Origin: Nannocystis sp. RBIL2
GTDB lineage: Bacteria; Myxococcota_A; Polyangia; Nannocystales; Nannocystaceae
Direction of reading: 5' to 3'
Assembly (NCBI RefSeq): GCF_026626745.1
Contig: NZ_JAPNJW010000003.1
Location: 1-44,062, forward strand
Length of the DNA: 44,062 nt
In this document: one piece after another, positions 17,724 through 26,132 of the stretch
Numbering within the stretch: position 1 is the first letter of the stretch
Layout: every line of letters begins with the position of its first letter
The notes under the pieces: generated by a model
Told to the model about the DNA's origin: nothing
Databases searched by the model: none
Seen by the model: the letters and a program-made list of their open reading frames with translations, nothing else
Program-made: the position numbers and the translations under genes

Positions 17724-18399
17724 GGCGGCGAGTTTTTTAAAAGAAACACGCCGGGCTCGCCAGGGCGCAGCAGCGTGCGCGTCGGGGTCGCCCTTGCGCG
17801 AACTCGCGGCTGACCCGCGAGCGAGCTCGACCGGTCCGCTCGCTGCAATGAGGGGCGCTGGGCAGGACCGGGCGGTGCTGCGCGCGGGCGACGGGGCGAC
17901 GTGCGAGGGGCGTCGGTTGGGGCCGCAGGGCATCGGCCGCGCGCACGCGCCTGCGCGAGGCGCGAGCTCGGCGTGGGACGGCGGAAGTGCGCGTCGGCTG
18001 CTGGCGCGATGGGTCGGCGCGAGTGCGAGCTCGCTCGAAGGCGCGATGCCGGGACTCGATCGAGCTCGGAGGTGGGTCGAGATCTCGGCGTGGCTCACGC
18101 GCGATGGCTCGGCCGGCCGTGGAGCCTGTATGTCCCGAAGGACATGTCTTCGAGCGACGTGACGACGTGTGCGCCGGCCGAGACGCTCGCGGATGAGGGA
18201 TATGTCCGAGAGACCATGTCACTCACGCGCGACAGCTCGGCCGGCCGTGGAGCCTGTATGTTCCGAAGGACATGTCTTCGAGCGACTGTCGACGCCTGTG
18301 CCGGCCGAGCCGCTCGCGGGTGAGTGACATGTCCGAGGGGCCGTGTCATGTCATTCCGCGAGTCGGCCGGAGAATGACATCCATGTCCTCACGGACATG
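17724..18399. other. Gene-free stretch with repeats
   Basis: 676 bases with no convincing gene. An AT-rich patch around 17730-17750, just upstream of the DUF6209-like gene, may be part of its promoter. The right half is taken up by the 128-bp tandem duplication and 14-bp palindromes. Confidence 0.5.
18094..18349. repeat. 128-bp tandem duplication containing 14-bp palindromes
   Basis: Unit 1 (18094-18221) and unit 2 (18222-18349) are nearly the same. Both start CTCACGCGCGA, share CTCGGCCGGCCGTGGAGCC, and carry palindrome pairs (cores at 18129/18143 and 18201/18215 in unit 1; 18257/18271 and 18328/18342 in unit 2, all 14 apart). Confidence 0.85.
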
Positions 18400-18402
18400 T
18401 CA
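18373..18402. repeat. 14-bp palindromic repeat pair at the 3' end of a gene
   Basis: Cores at 18382 and 18396 form ATGTCC-TCAC-GGACAT. The pair abuts the stop codon of the Cys-rich lipoprotein at 18400, so it lies right at its 3' end. Confidence 0.7.
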
Positions 18403-19425
18403 CGGGAACACTGCGACGCAGCGGTTGTTCTCGCACGCGAGATCGGCGCCGCAGGCGTTGGCGCCCGCGCAGCAGCTGGGGGCCCCGAGCTGGCCGTGGA
18501 GGGTGTTCCAGGCGTCGAGGTTGTCCTTGTGGACGCCGACGTTGCCGCAGGTGTTGCCCTGGTAGCAGATGCCGTCGGCGAAGGCGCAGTCGCCGGCGTC
18601 GACGCAGGGCTTGTCGGCGTCGAGGAAGGCGGCGGCCTGCTGCTGCAGGGACTCGCACTGGCCGATGCAGCCGCACGCGGGCGGGGCGTCGGGGTCGGTG
18701 CAGTCGCCCCAGCCGTGCGGGGGCACGTCCCAGATGGTCTGGAACTCGACTGCGCGGCCGGTCGCCTTCTCGTAGAACGGGCCCGGGGAGGCGGAGCCGC
18801 CCCAGGTGTCGGTCGGGAACCAGACGCACGCGGGGCCGGCCTCCTGGTCGATCACGCACTCGCCGTCGTCGATGCGCCAGTAGGTGAGGGTGTAGAACTC
18901 GCTGCAACCGGCGGCCAGGCAGGTCTCCTTGTCGGTGAGCGGCGGGCACTCGACCGGCGGGCCCTCGTCGGCGGGGATGCAACGCCGGTGGGTGCAGGCG
19001 TCGGAGGATTCGCAGACGCACGCGCCGGCCTCGGGGTCGTCGCTGCAGCCGACGATCCCGGCCGGGCATTCATCGGGCTGCTCGAGGCTGTAGCAGAGCT
19101 CGTCGGCGGCGCAGGGCGAATCGCTGCAGTCGGGGCGCAAGCAGCCGTCGGCGTCGAAGGGGCTGGCGAGGGCGCCGCAGTCCCACTGCTCGCAGTCGAG
19201 CGGCTGGCTGCAGGTGAAGGCCGGGTTGTCGCAGACGCCAGGCTCGCCGCCGGTGGGTAGATCGGCGGTGCCGGTGCCCGGGCTACCCGAGGTGTCGGTG
19301 CCGCTGGACGTGTCGCCGCCCGGCGGGGCGTCGCCGAGGACCTGGGGGTAGGTGCAGGACGGCTGGGCGAGCGCAGCGGACAAGATCAGGAGCGCGGAGT
19401 GATAGGAGAATCGGAGAAGGGGCAT
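18400..19425 (-). CDS. Cys-rich lipoprotein (last gene of sigma-factor module A)
   Basis: 341 aa. Signal peptide with AQPSC (Cys 24), a short Gly/Ser/Thr linker, then about 30 Cys spread over the rest (CDNPAFTCSQPLDCEQWDCG; CVCESSDACTHRRC; CCAGANACGADLACENNRC). The pattern suggests EGF-like or other small disulfide-bonded units. The start has AGAGG eight bases upstream. It lies 46 bases after the sigma/TPR ORF and is probably in the same operon. By position it is the counterpart of the six-repeat lipoprotein in module B. The function is unknown. Confidence 0.78.
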   Translation of the reverse strand: MPLLRFSYHSALLILSAALAQPSCTYPQVLGDAPPGGDTSSGTDTSGSPGTGTADLPTGGEPGVCDNPAFTCSQPLDCEQWDCGALASPFDADGCLRPDCSDSPCAADELCYSLEQPDECPAGIVGCSDDPEAGACVCESSDACTHRRCIPADEGPPVECPPLTDKETCLAAGCSEFYTLTYWRIDDGECVIDQEAGPACVWFPTDTWGGSASPGPFYEKATGRAVEFQTIWDVPPHGWGDCTDPDAPPACGCIGQCESLQQQAAAFLDADKPCVDAGDCAFADGICYQGNTCGNVGVHKDNLDAWNTLHGQLGAPSCCAGANACGADLACENNRCVAVFP

Positions 19426-19471
19426 AAGTTCGACCTCTGATCTCTGTCGTCTCCACCCCGCACGATTCCTA

Positions 19472-20821
19472 TCAGTCCGGGCAAGAAAAATTTTTGAAGC
19501 GCTGGGCCACCGCGGAGCGCGGATGCGCTGCTACCAGCGCTGCCGCCTGCGCGGCCGCGCCGGCGCGGTCCCCCTCGCGGCAGAGCAGCTCGATCTCGGT
19601 GGCGCCGCGCAGGTCGGCGAACTGGCCGGCAGGGAAGCGCCGCGCGTGCTCGGTGAGGTGCGCCCGGGCGGCCCCGACAGCGCCGCGTGCGAGCTCGGCG
19701 CGCGCGCGGTCGAGGACGGCGACCTCGGCCGCGAGCTCGTCGGCGGGGCTGCGCTGCTGCGTGGGGCGGGCCGTGAGCGCGTCGGCGGCGACTTCGGTCG
19801 CTAGCTCGTCGGTATCGCCGTCTGGGTGCGAGGTGCGGGCCGCGAGGGCGTCGGCGGCGGCGACCTCGGTCGAAGGTTCGCGCGGGTGCGTCGTGGGGGT
19901 TGCGAGATCGCGGTCGGCCGCGGGTTTGTCGGGGTCGTCCGGTGAGGCGCCGGCGGACACCTGGAGAACCGACGATTCGTGAGCCTGGCTGGTGGGTTCG
20001 TCCGGGGGCGATGGGTCGCGGTGGGGTGATTGCGGCGGAGCGGCCGAGGTGTCGCGGGGCGACGCGTGCGTGGATTGGCGGTCGTCGGGCGAATCGTCGA
20101 TATGTCCTTTCGGCCAGGCGACGGCGACGACCCCGGCGACCGCGACGAGGGTGGTCATCACTGCGGTGCGGGTGGAGGCGAGGACGGCGAGGCCGAGGCC
20201 GGCGCGGGTGGTCCACAGGCCGGGGAGCATGGCGGCCCAGGTGCGCTCGGCGGCGGCCGGGGGCGGGGTCTCGCGGGCGCGGGCGGCCGCCAGCTCGCGC
20301 TCGAGGCCGGGGCCGCCGAGCTCGCGCTGCAGCTGTTCGCGGGCCAGGCGGACCCGCGAGTAGACGGTGGCCACGGGGATCCCGAGCTCGCCGGCGATCT
20401 CGGGGCCGCTCATGCCGTGGAGCTCGGCCATCTCGAAGGCGGCGCGGGTCGGGCCGGCGAGCCGCGCGAGCAGGCGCTCGAGCTGCTCGGCGGCGGCGAG
20501 GCGGTCCTGCGGCGGGTCGGCGGGGCCGCTCGGGACGGCGGCGAGGGCGGCGAGGCGGCGGCTGAGGCGGGCGGCGGTGCGGCGGTGTCGAGCGGCGATC
20601 CGGCGGGTCACGCCGTGCAGCCAGGCCCGCGCCGAGACCTCGAAGCGGACCTGGTCGAGGCGGCGGTAGGCGGTCATGAACACGTCCTGGACGGCGTCCT
20701 CGACCAGGGTCGGCGGGACGCCGAGGCGGCGCGCGGTCGCCCACACGAAGGTGAACTCGGCGAGGTAGAGCTCGCGGAAGGCGCGGATCTTGGCGTCGTC
20801 GGGCCGGGGGTCGGAGCGCAT
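19472..20821 (-). CDS. ECF sigma factor fused to membrane helix and TPR-like C-terminal domain (module A)
   Basis: 449 aa. Residues ~15-82 fit sigma region 2 (VEDAVQDVFMTAYRRLDQVRFEVSARAWLHGVTRRI) and ~118-168 region 4 (MSGPEIAGELGIPVATVYSRVRLAREQL, a helix-turn-helix). A transmembrane helix lies at ~218-236 (AVMTTLVAVAGVVAVAW). A Pro/Ser/Thr/Asp-rich linker follows, then a helical TPR-like end (HARRFPAGQFADLRGATEIELLC...AAHPRSAVAQRF). The linker and end match the separate partner gene at 27220-28017, so this looks like sigma and membrane partner in one chain. A palindrome pair (20101/20115) lies in the coding DNA at WPKGHI just after the helix. Confidence 0.85.
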   Translation of the reverse strand: MRSDPRPDDAKIRAFRELYLAEFTFVWATARRLGVPPTLVEDAVQDVFMTAYRRLDQVRFEVSARAWLHGVTRRIAARHRRTAARLSRRLAALAAVPSGPADPPQDRLAAAEQLERLLARLAGPTRAAFEMAELHGMSGPEIAGELGIPVATVYSRVRLAREQLQRELGGPGLERELAAARARETPPPAAAERTWAAMLPGLWTTRAGLGLAVLASTRTAVMTTLVAVAGVVAVAWPKGHIDDSPDDRQSTHASPRDTSAAPPQSPHRDPSPPDEPTSQAHESSVLQVSAGASPDDPDKPAADRDLATPTTHPREPSTEVAAADALAARTSHPDGDTDELATEVAADALTARPTQQRSPADELAAEVAVLDRARAELARGAVGAARAHLTEHARRFPAGQFADLRGATEIELLCREGDRAGAAAQAAALVAAHPRSAVAQRFKNFSCPD

Positions 20822-20865
20822 GGAGGGCTCTGAAAGAGAGTCGTCTCCGGCTGCGCGTCGATCTA

Positions 20866-22029
20866 TCACCGCGGATCGCCGAACTTCACCTCGACCCCGA
20901 GAGCGAGCCGCGCGGAGGCGATGCCGGGGTCGTGGACGACGCGGAGCTCGCCGGCGGGGCCGGGTTCGCGCACCGCGAGGGTGCCACGCTGGACGGCGGC
21001 GAGGCCCTGCAGGAAGGCCCACAGGGCGACCCGCGGGTGGAGGCGCACGGCCGCGCCGACGCCCCCGGTGGGCGCGAGCCAGCGGCCGACGACGCTGCGG
21101 CCGGTGTCGGCGACGGCCGGGAGCCCGCCGGCCTCGAGGCCGAGGCAGAGCGGGACTTCGAGGCGGCCGCGGCCGAGTCGGGCGCAGCCGTGGACGGCGA
21201 AGGCGAAGAGGGAGACGCGGGCGCGCAGCTCGGGGCGGTCGAGGAGGCGCGGGGCGAGGTAGGCGGCGAGCAGCTCGAGGCGGAACCACCGCCACAGGAG
21301 GCCGCCCGCGAGGCCGACGCCGCCGGTCGGGCCGGGGAGCGCGCCGACTTCGGCCAGGCCGTGGAGGCGCAGGAAGCCGCCAGGGCGCCGGCGCGAGCGA
21401 ATGACGGGGGGCGAGAGGTCGACCGGCGCCGGGGCTTGGAAGGCGGCCTGGGGTGGCGCTGGAGGGGGCTGGGCGGGCGCAGCGGCCTGGGGGGGGACGG
21501 GGACGGGCGGGGCGGCCTGAGGCGGGATGGGGACGGCCGGGGGCGGGGCGGGGACTGTGCCGGGGGATGCTTGCGCTTCGGCGGTGGTGCCGGGGTCGTC
21601 GGGCGGGATGGGCTCGGAGGGCTCGACTGGTTGGTCGGGGACGTCGGGGGTTGCTTCGGCCGGGGGCGCGCCCGGGTTGCCGTCGACGGCGAGGGCGACG
21701 ACGAGGGCGACGCCGTCGACCAGGGCCTCGCACGTCCTGGCGCGGAGGATCCGCCGCTCGCGGCGACCCGCGACCTCGAGCTCGAGCTGGAGGCGATAGC
21801 GGTGCGGGCCCTCGGGGCGGGCCCGGGCGGTCACGCGCGCCTGCCCGGGCTCGAGCGGCCGGCCGCGCCGGCGGGCGATGCCGGCCAGGAGCGCGGCCCG
21901 ATCGGGACAGCCGGCCGGGGCGGTCCAGCGGACGTCGGCGGGCGCGGCGAGGTCCGAATCGCTCGCGCTCGCCGGAGGGGCGGGGCCCTGGAGCGTGAGC
22001 ACGGACGAGAGCAGGCGCGCCGCGCTCAT
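20866..22029 (-). CDS. Beta-barrel-like envelope protein, first gene of module A
   Basis: 387 aa. After a weak signal-like N terminus comes a ~100-residue domain (WTAPAGCPDRAALLAGIARR...RTCEALVDGVALVVALAVD) with two Cys. A ~110-residue Pro-rich linker (PPAVPIPPQAAPPVPVPPQ) follows, then a C-terminal half of alternating hydrophobic strands rich in Gly, Arg and aromatics (GGVGLAGGLLWRWFRLELLAAYLAPR...ALGVEVKFGDPR) typical of an outer-membrane barrel. The first domain aligns well with the protein at 28610-29695. GCGAGG lies 5 bases before ATG. The stop is 44 bases before the sigma gene, so an operon is likely. The role is unknown; an outer-membrane sensor is inferred. Confidence 0.78.
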   Translation of the reverse strand: MSAARLLSSVLTLQGPAPPASASDSDLAAPADVRWTAPAGCPDRAALLAGIARRRGRPLEPGQARVTARARPEGPHRYRLQLELEVAGRRERRILRARTCEALVDGVALVVALAVDGNPGAPPAEATPDVPDQPVEPSEPIPPDDPGTTAEAQASPGTVPAPPPAVPIPPQAAPPVPVPPQAAAPAQPPPAPPQAAFQAPAPVDLSPPVIRSRRRPGGFLRLHGLAEVGALPGPTGGVGLAGGLLWRWFRLELLAAYLAPRLLDRPELRARVSLFAFAVHGCARLGRGRLEVPLCLGLEAGGLPAVADTGRSVVGRWLAPTGGVGAAVRLHPRVALWAFLQGLAAVQRGTLAVREPGPAGELRVVHDPGIASARLALGVEVKFGDPR

Positions 22030-22198
22030 CCGCGCCTCGCCGCCGCGCGGCCGTGCATGCCGGTGCTCGCCACTGTCGGCAAGGTGTGCGGCAAGGGCGA
22101 GCCGGCGTCAAGGGCGAGCCGGGGCGAGGAGGACCTGGCGCGAGGGACAGGTGGCGCGGGCCGGCGTGGCGCGACGTCGTTGCGCTGGCATGTTCGTG

Positions 22199-22248
22199 GA
22201 GGATGGCTTCGGCGAGATGCCCGAAAGCACATGTCCTCGAGGGCAGGA
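22199..22248. repeat. 14-bp palindromic repeat cluster 3
   Basis: Cores at 22202, 22216, 22230 and a decayed one at 22244, all 14 apart. It is directly after the esterase-like stop (22255, minus strand) and upstream of the module A barrel gene. Confidence 0.7.
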
Positions 22249-22254
22249 GCGCGA

Positions 22255-23478
22255 TCAGCCGCCGAACAGGTCGGCGAAGAAGGTGACCGAGCCGGCGTGG
22301 ATGGCGTTCTGCGCGACCTCGTAGTGGACGGTGCAGTCCTCGCCGTGGCCGGCGGCGGCGTAGGCCTTGCACAGCTCGTCGCCGAAGTTCGGCAGGTGGA
22401 CGGGGTCGACCATGCCGATGGTTTGAAGGGTGATCGGGAGCTCGGCGAGCGGGTCGACGTAGACGAGCTCGACGCGCGGCGCGTCGGCGTCGACGTCGCC
22501 GACGGCGTGGCCGAGCGCGACGTCGTCGGCCGGGAGCTGCATGAGCAGCAGGTCGTGCAAGGCGGGATCATAGAAGGTGTCGGCGATCCACTGGCCCCAA
22601 TAGGAGGTCTGGGCCTGGGCAGCATAGACGCCGAGGAGGCGGCTCGACTGGCGCTTGACCGGATCGGCGCTGCCCGGGTCGGCGAGCTCGGGCTGGACGG
22701 CGGTCCAGAGCATCAGAGTGCCGCGCGAGGAGGCCATGCCGGCGATTCGTTCGGGGTGGACGCCGAGGGTCGGGGCGTTGCACCGGATGAACTGGACGGC
22801 GTCGACGAGGTCGGTCCTGGGGGCGCCGATGTCGTAGTTGGTGACGGGGTGGCGGAACTCGACGCTGACGACGACCTGACCGGCCTCGAGCGCGGGCATG
22901 AGGGCGTTGGTGGCGAGGCCGCTGCCGGGGTTGATGGTCTTGCTCGAGCCGTTGGCGTGAGCCCACAGGATGGCTGGCCCTTGGGACATGCCCTTGGGGA
23001 CATAGATGTCGACGGCCTGGTGGATCTCGAGGTCGTCGAGGGTCGGCTCGTTCCAGCTGGCCGCCTCACCGTAGGGGACGTTGCGGTAGCAGTCGCAGGC
23101 GTCGCCGCAGAAGCAGTCGTCGGCGAGGTAGGAGGCGAAGTCGAACTGATCCGCGGGGGCACAGCCGAGCTCGCCCTCGACGCTGCCGGTGGTGGCTTCG
23201 GTGGTGGTCGCTTCGGTGGTGGTCGCCGCTTCGGTGGTGGCGGTCGCGGTGGTGCTGTCGGCGGTGGTGCCAGTCGTGGGATCCGCGGTGGTGCCGGTCG
23301 TGGGGTCCGCGGTGGTGCTCGTCGGCAGGTCGCCGGTGGTGGTGGTCGCGTCGGAGCTGGTGGTCGAAGCGGCCGCGTCGGTGGTCGCGGAGCCGGTGGC
23401 GCTGTCGGTGTCGGCGTCCGCGGGACAGGCGGTGAGCAGGAGCGAGAGCGAGCCGATCCGGGCGAGGCGAAGCTGCAT
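22255..23478 (-). CDS. Alpha/beta-hydrolase-fold esterase-like lipoprotein
   Basis: 407 aa. Lipobox LLTAC (Cys 18) is followed by ~85 residues of Thr/Ala linker with ADPTTGTT and TTEATTTEA repeats, then a Cys-rich neck (CFCGDACDCYRN). The hydrolase part starts near VDIYVPKG and ILWAHANGSSK (oxyanion strand). The nucleophile elbow appears as GMASSRG, an A-x-S-x-G variant of G-x-S-x-G. LVYVDPLAELP and QNAIHAG may supply the acid and the His. It fits secreted feruloyl- or carboxyl-esterase-like enzymes; the substrate is unknown. It is divergent from the YdeI-family gene. A 14-bp palindrome-like pair (22987/23001) lies in the coding DNA at VPKGMS and may be chance. Confidence 0.75.
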   Translation of the reverse strand: MQLRLARIGSLSLLLTACPADADTDSATGSATTDAAASTTSSDATTTTGDLPTSTTADPTTGTTADPTTGTTADSTTATATTEAATTTEATTTEATTGSVEGELGCAPADQFDFASYLADDCFCGDACDCYRNVPYGEAASWNEPTLDDLEIHQAVDIYVPKGMSQGPAILWAHANGSSKTINPGSGLATNALMPALEAGQVVVSVEFRHPVTNYDIGAPRTDLVDAVQFIRCNAPTLGVHPERIAGMASSRGTLMLWTAVQPELADPGSADPVKRQSSRLLGVYAAQAQTSYWGQWIADTFYDPALHDLLLMQLPADDVALGHAVGDVDADAPRVELVYVDPLAELPITLQTIGMVDPVHLPNFGDELCKAYAAAGHGEDCTVHYEVAQNAIHAGSVTFFADLFGG

Positions 23479-23778
23479 CGTCCGCTCTTCGCACGCGGAG
23501 GCCGAGCGGGCAAGCCGTCGCGCCGGTGCGGACGTGGAGCGAGCGAGCTCTGGGCGTGAGGGCCGCGTTCGCGGTGAAGCCGTCGTGCCTGGGCGGTGTC
23601 CGAGGCCTCGGGCCCGCGGACTTCGAGGTGGCAGGCGCCGTGCTGCAGGAGCTCTCGATGGGTCTGGGGCCGACCGCGGACTCGTGGCGGTACCCGTGCG
23701 GAGGGGCGCGCTCGCTGCGTTTGAGGCTCGGCGCGTTTTTGACTGGCGCGGCGGGCCGGCCCCTGGTTTGCTCGCGGC
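23479..23778. other. Divergent intergenic region
   Basis: 300 bases between the esterase-like and YdeI-family starts. I see no repeat, palindrome cluster or clear promoter box. Confidence 0.4.
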
Positions 23779-24360
23779 ATGCCGAGCGCGCCGACGTTGC
23801 CCACCATCCTGTTCGCCGACGCCGAGGCGTTCTCGCGCTGGCTGGCGACGCACCACCGCAGCTCGCCGGGTCTGTGGCTGCAGCTGGCGAAGAAGGGCAA
23901 ACAGCTGCGCTCGCTCAGCTACTCGGAGGCGGTCGACGTGGCGCTGATGTGGGGCTGGATCGACAGCCAGAAGCGGGCTCACGACGCGGAAAGCTGGTTG
24001 CAGCGGTTCACGCCGCGCGGGCCGCGGAGCTTGTGGTCACAGGTCAACCGCGAACGAGTGGCGGCGCTGATCGAGCGCGGGGCGATGCAGCCCGCCGGGT
24101 TGGCCGAGGTCGAGCGCGCCCGCGCCGACGGCCGCTGGGACGCCGCGTACGCGCCGGCGAGCCGCATCGAGGTGCCGGCGGCGTTGACCGCGGCGCTGGC
24201 CCGAAACCCGGCCGCGCAGGCCGCCTTCGCCGGGCTCGACGCGGCCAACCGCTACGCGATGCTGTGGCGCCTGCAGACGGCGAAGAAGCCGGAGACGCGC
24301 GAGCGGCAGATCGCCAAGTTCGTCGAGATGCTGGCCCGGGGCGCGAAGATCCACGAGTGA
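23779..24360 (+). CDS. YdeI/OmpD-associated family protein
   Basis: 193 aa, the usual family length. Recognisable parts are the N-terminal ILFADAEAFSRWLATHHRSSPGLWLQLAKKG, then YSEAVDVALMWGWIDSQKR, RFTPRGPRSLWSQVNRERV and the C-terminal AANRYAMLWRLQTAKKPETRERQIAKFVEMLARG. The family is linked to bacteriocin resistance or stress in some bacteria, but the molecular role is not settled. It is convergent with the barrel-like gene at 24526, with palindromes between. Confidence 0.85.
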   Translation: MPSAPTLPTILFADAEAFSRWLATHHRSSPGLWLQLAKKGKQLRSLSYSEAVDVALMWGWIDSQKRAHDAESWLQRFTPRGPRSLWSQVNRERVAALIERGAMQPAGLAEVERARADGRWDAAYAPASRIEVPAALTAALARNPAAQAAFAGLDAANRYAMLWRLQTAKKPETRERQIAKFVEMLARGAKIHE

Positions 24361-24363
24361 ATC

Positions 24364-24520
24364 GATGTGTCTTTTCGGACATGTTTTATGGGGCATGCTG
24401 TATGGAGCATGTCCTCGGGAGCATGTCCGATAGGACCGAAAACGGAGTCGGCCCGGGACGCGGTTCGGGCTCACCGGGGCACAGGACCGCCGCGACTTTG
24501 GCATGTCCTGAAGGACAGGT
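24364..24520. repeat. 14-bp palindromic repeat cluster 4
   Basis: CATG cores at 24380, 24394, 24408 and 24422, all 14 apart. A separate mixed pair has CATG at 24502 and CAGG at 24516, also 14 apart (TGTCC-TGAA-GGACA). It fills the gap between two convergent stops. Confidence 0.78.
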
Positions 24521-24525
24521 TCAGC

Positions 24526-25443
24526 TCAGCCGAACACCACGCCGAACATCAGGCCGAAGCACCAGCGCGGGACCTCCCGCCGGACCACGCCGCGGGTGCC
24601 GCGGATCGAGAGCGTGGGGAGGGTGAGGTCGACGCCGGTGCGCAGGCCGAGGAAGAGGCGGCGGCCGCGATACTGCAGCAGGCCGCCGACCTCGGTCGAG
24701 GACAGCCAGGTGGCGTCGGTGGCCCTCTCGGCGGCGTGGACGTACATGGCGTGGCCGAGGACGTGGGCGCCGAGCCAGAGGCGATCGCGGGCACCGAGCG
24801 GGGCGCCGAAGGCCGCGCCGGCGCCGAAGCGGGCGTGGAGCACGGAGATCCCGTGACGCGCGCCGCCGCTGAAGCCGAGGCTGACGATCGGCTGGATGTG
24901 CTCGCGCACGAGCCAGAGGCCGCCCATGAGGTCGATGCCGGCCTCGTAGCGCAGGCCGCTGCCGAGCTCGATCCGCGGGCCGAGGCCGAGCCAGCCGCGC
25001 AGCGCGGGCCGTGGCGGCGACGCGGGCGGCTGCTCGGGGGGCTCGGGCAGCGGCGGCAGGTGCTCCTGGCCCGCCGGTGTGGTGGTGGGCGGCTGCGACG
25101 TGGTACCCGCGGCCGGAGGCGGCGGCTGCTGCGGGTAGACCTCGATCAGCAGGGCGATGCCGGCGGCCAACTCGCGGGTGCGATCCTCGACGGTCTTGCC
25201 GGCGAACTGCACGGTCTGGCCGAAGCTCTGGCCGTCGCGGCGAGCGATGGAGACCTGAACCTGGCCGGCGAGGCCGGTCGGCGTGACGCGGACCTGCCAG
25301 TCGTCGAGCTCCGGACCGATCCGCGCGCGCAGGCCGGACTCGAGCTTGACGGCGTCGACGAGGTCGGTGCCGACTTCGATCGGCGCGGCCGCGAAGACGG
25401 CCAGGATCGCTAGCGCGAGGAGCACCGGCTGCAGGAGTGCCAA
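24526..25443 (-). CDS. Beta-barrel-like envelope protein, third paralogue
   Basis: About 305 aa from TTG 25443; GTG 25425 is an alternative, and the frame is open to 25689, so the start is uncertain. A hydrophobic N terminus (LLALAILAVFAAAP) fits a signal peptide. Then come a ~95-residue domain (VKLESGLRARIGPELDDWQVRVT...ELAAGIALLIEV), a Pro/Thr-rich linker and a barrel-like C-terminal half (RIELGSGLRYEAGIDLMGGLWL...RWCFGLMFGVVFG). The three-part layout matches the first genes of modules A and B, but this copy lacks the two Cys and has no sigma gene next to it. The function is unknown. Confidence 0.68.
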   Translation of the reverse strand: MALLQPVLLALAILAVFAAAPIEVGTDLVDAVKLESGLRARIGPELDDWQVRVTPTGLAGQVQVSIARRDGQSFGQTVQFAGKTVEDRTRELAAGIALLIEVYPQQPPPPAAGTTSQPPTTTPAGQEHLPPLPEPPEQPPASPPRPALRGWLGLGPRIELGSGLRYEAGIDLMGGLWLVREHIQPIVSLGFSGGARHGISVLHARFGAGAAFGAPLGARDRLWLGAHVLGHAMYVHAAERATDATWLSSTEVGGLLQYRGRRLFLGLRTGVDLTLPTLSIRGTRGVVRREVPRWCFGLMFGVVFG

Positions 25444-26132
25444 AAAATGCGGCCGCTGACCAGCGGCGCGCAAAGCGGACCCGGCAGTCGCCGCGAAGGA
25501 CCGCGGAAAGGCGCCGGAACGCCGTGATATGGCCTGACGGACAGGAGCGCGAGGGCGGGATACAGGGGGACCCGAGCCCGGCGCTCGTGGCTCGCCGCCG
25601 CTCCTGACCGCGAGCCGGGAAGCCGGCCCGCGGGGCGGCCGGGGTGAGTGAAAGGGCCGAAAGGATAAGTGGGCTTCGCCCGGGAGCACGACTCCGGGGT
25701 CGGGGCGATCGCGCAGCCCGGGCGCATCACGGTGGGTGCGAGCTGCCGAAGGTGGCGAGGTAGCTGGCTGAGGAGACAGGTGCGGCGCGCGACGGGGCCG
25801 GGCGAAGGGTGGCGAGGCACCTGGCCGAGGAGACAGGTGGTGCGCGCGATGGGCCGGGCGGGTACGCGAAGCGGAACCTGGCTGAAGGGACAGGATTTCG
25901 GAACCGATCCTGGCAGGGGATGCGCGGGACGGGCCGGGCGGGCACGCGAAGGGAACCTGGCCGAGGGGACAGATGTTCGGAGCAGATAGCGGCAGGTGAT
26001 GCGCGTGACGGCCGGGCGAGCAGGCGAAGCGGAACTGGCTGAATGGACAGGCGTGCGAAACAGATCGTGGCGAAGACGAAGAGGCACCGGGCCGGAGGGC
26101 CGGGTGCCTCTTCGGTCAGCCGCGCGGGCAGC
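25444..26132. other. Gene-free stretch upstream of the third barrel gene
   Basis: About 690 bases with no convincing gene. It contains a palindrome pair with cores at 25528 and 25542 (14 apart) and the regular hairpin array at 25763-26051. Confidence 0.5.
25763..26051. repeat. Regularly spaced array of five CCTG/CAGG hairpins
   Basis: Five hairpins of the form ACCTGGCYGAGGRGACAGG start near 25762, 25819, 25876, 25955 and 26033, so steps are 57, 57, 79 and 78 bases. Within each, the two cores are 14 apart (for example 25820/25834, 25877/25891). The DNA between is also alike (GGCCGGGCG and ACGCGAAG recur), so this is a degenerate tandem array. It is the covariant version of the CATG family. 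Confidence 0.8.

Noticed and set aside
20932..23559. 875-residue plus-strand open frame
   Set aside because: Antisense to the module A barrel and esterase-like genes; no domain.
25763..26051. CRISPR array
   Set aside because: The spacers resemble each other, steps vary (57 to 79), the repeat is degenerate and no cas gene is near.
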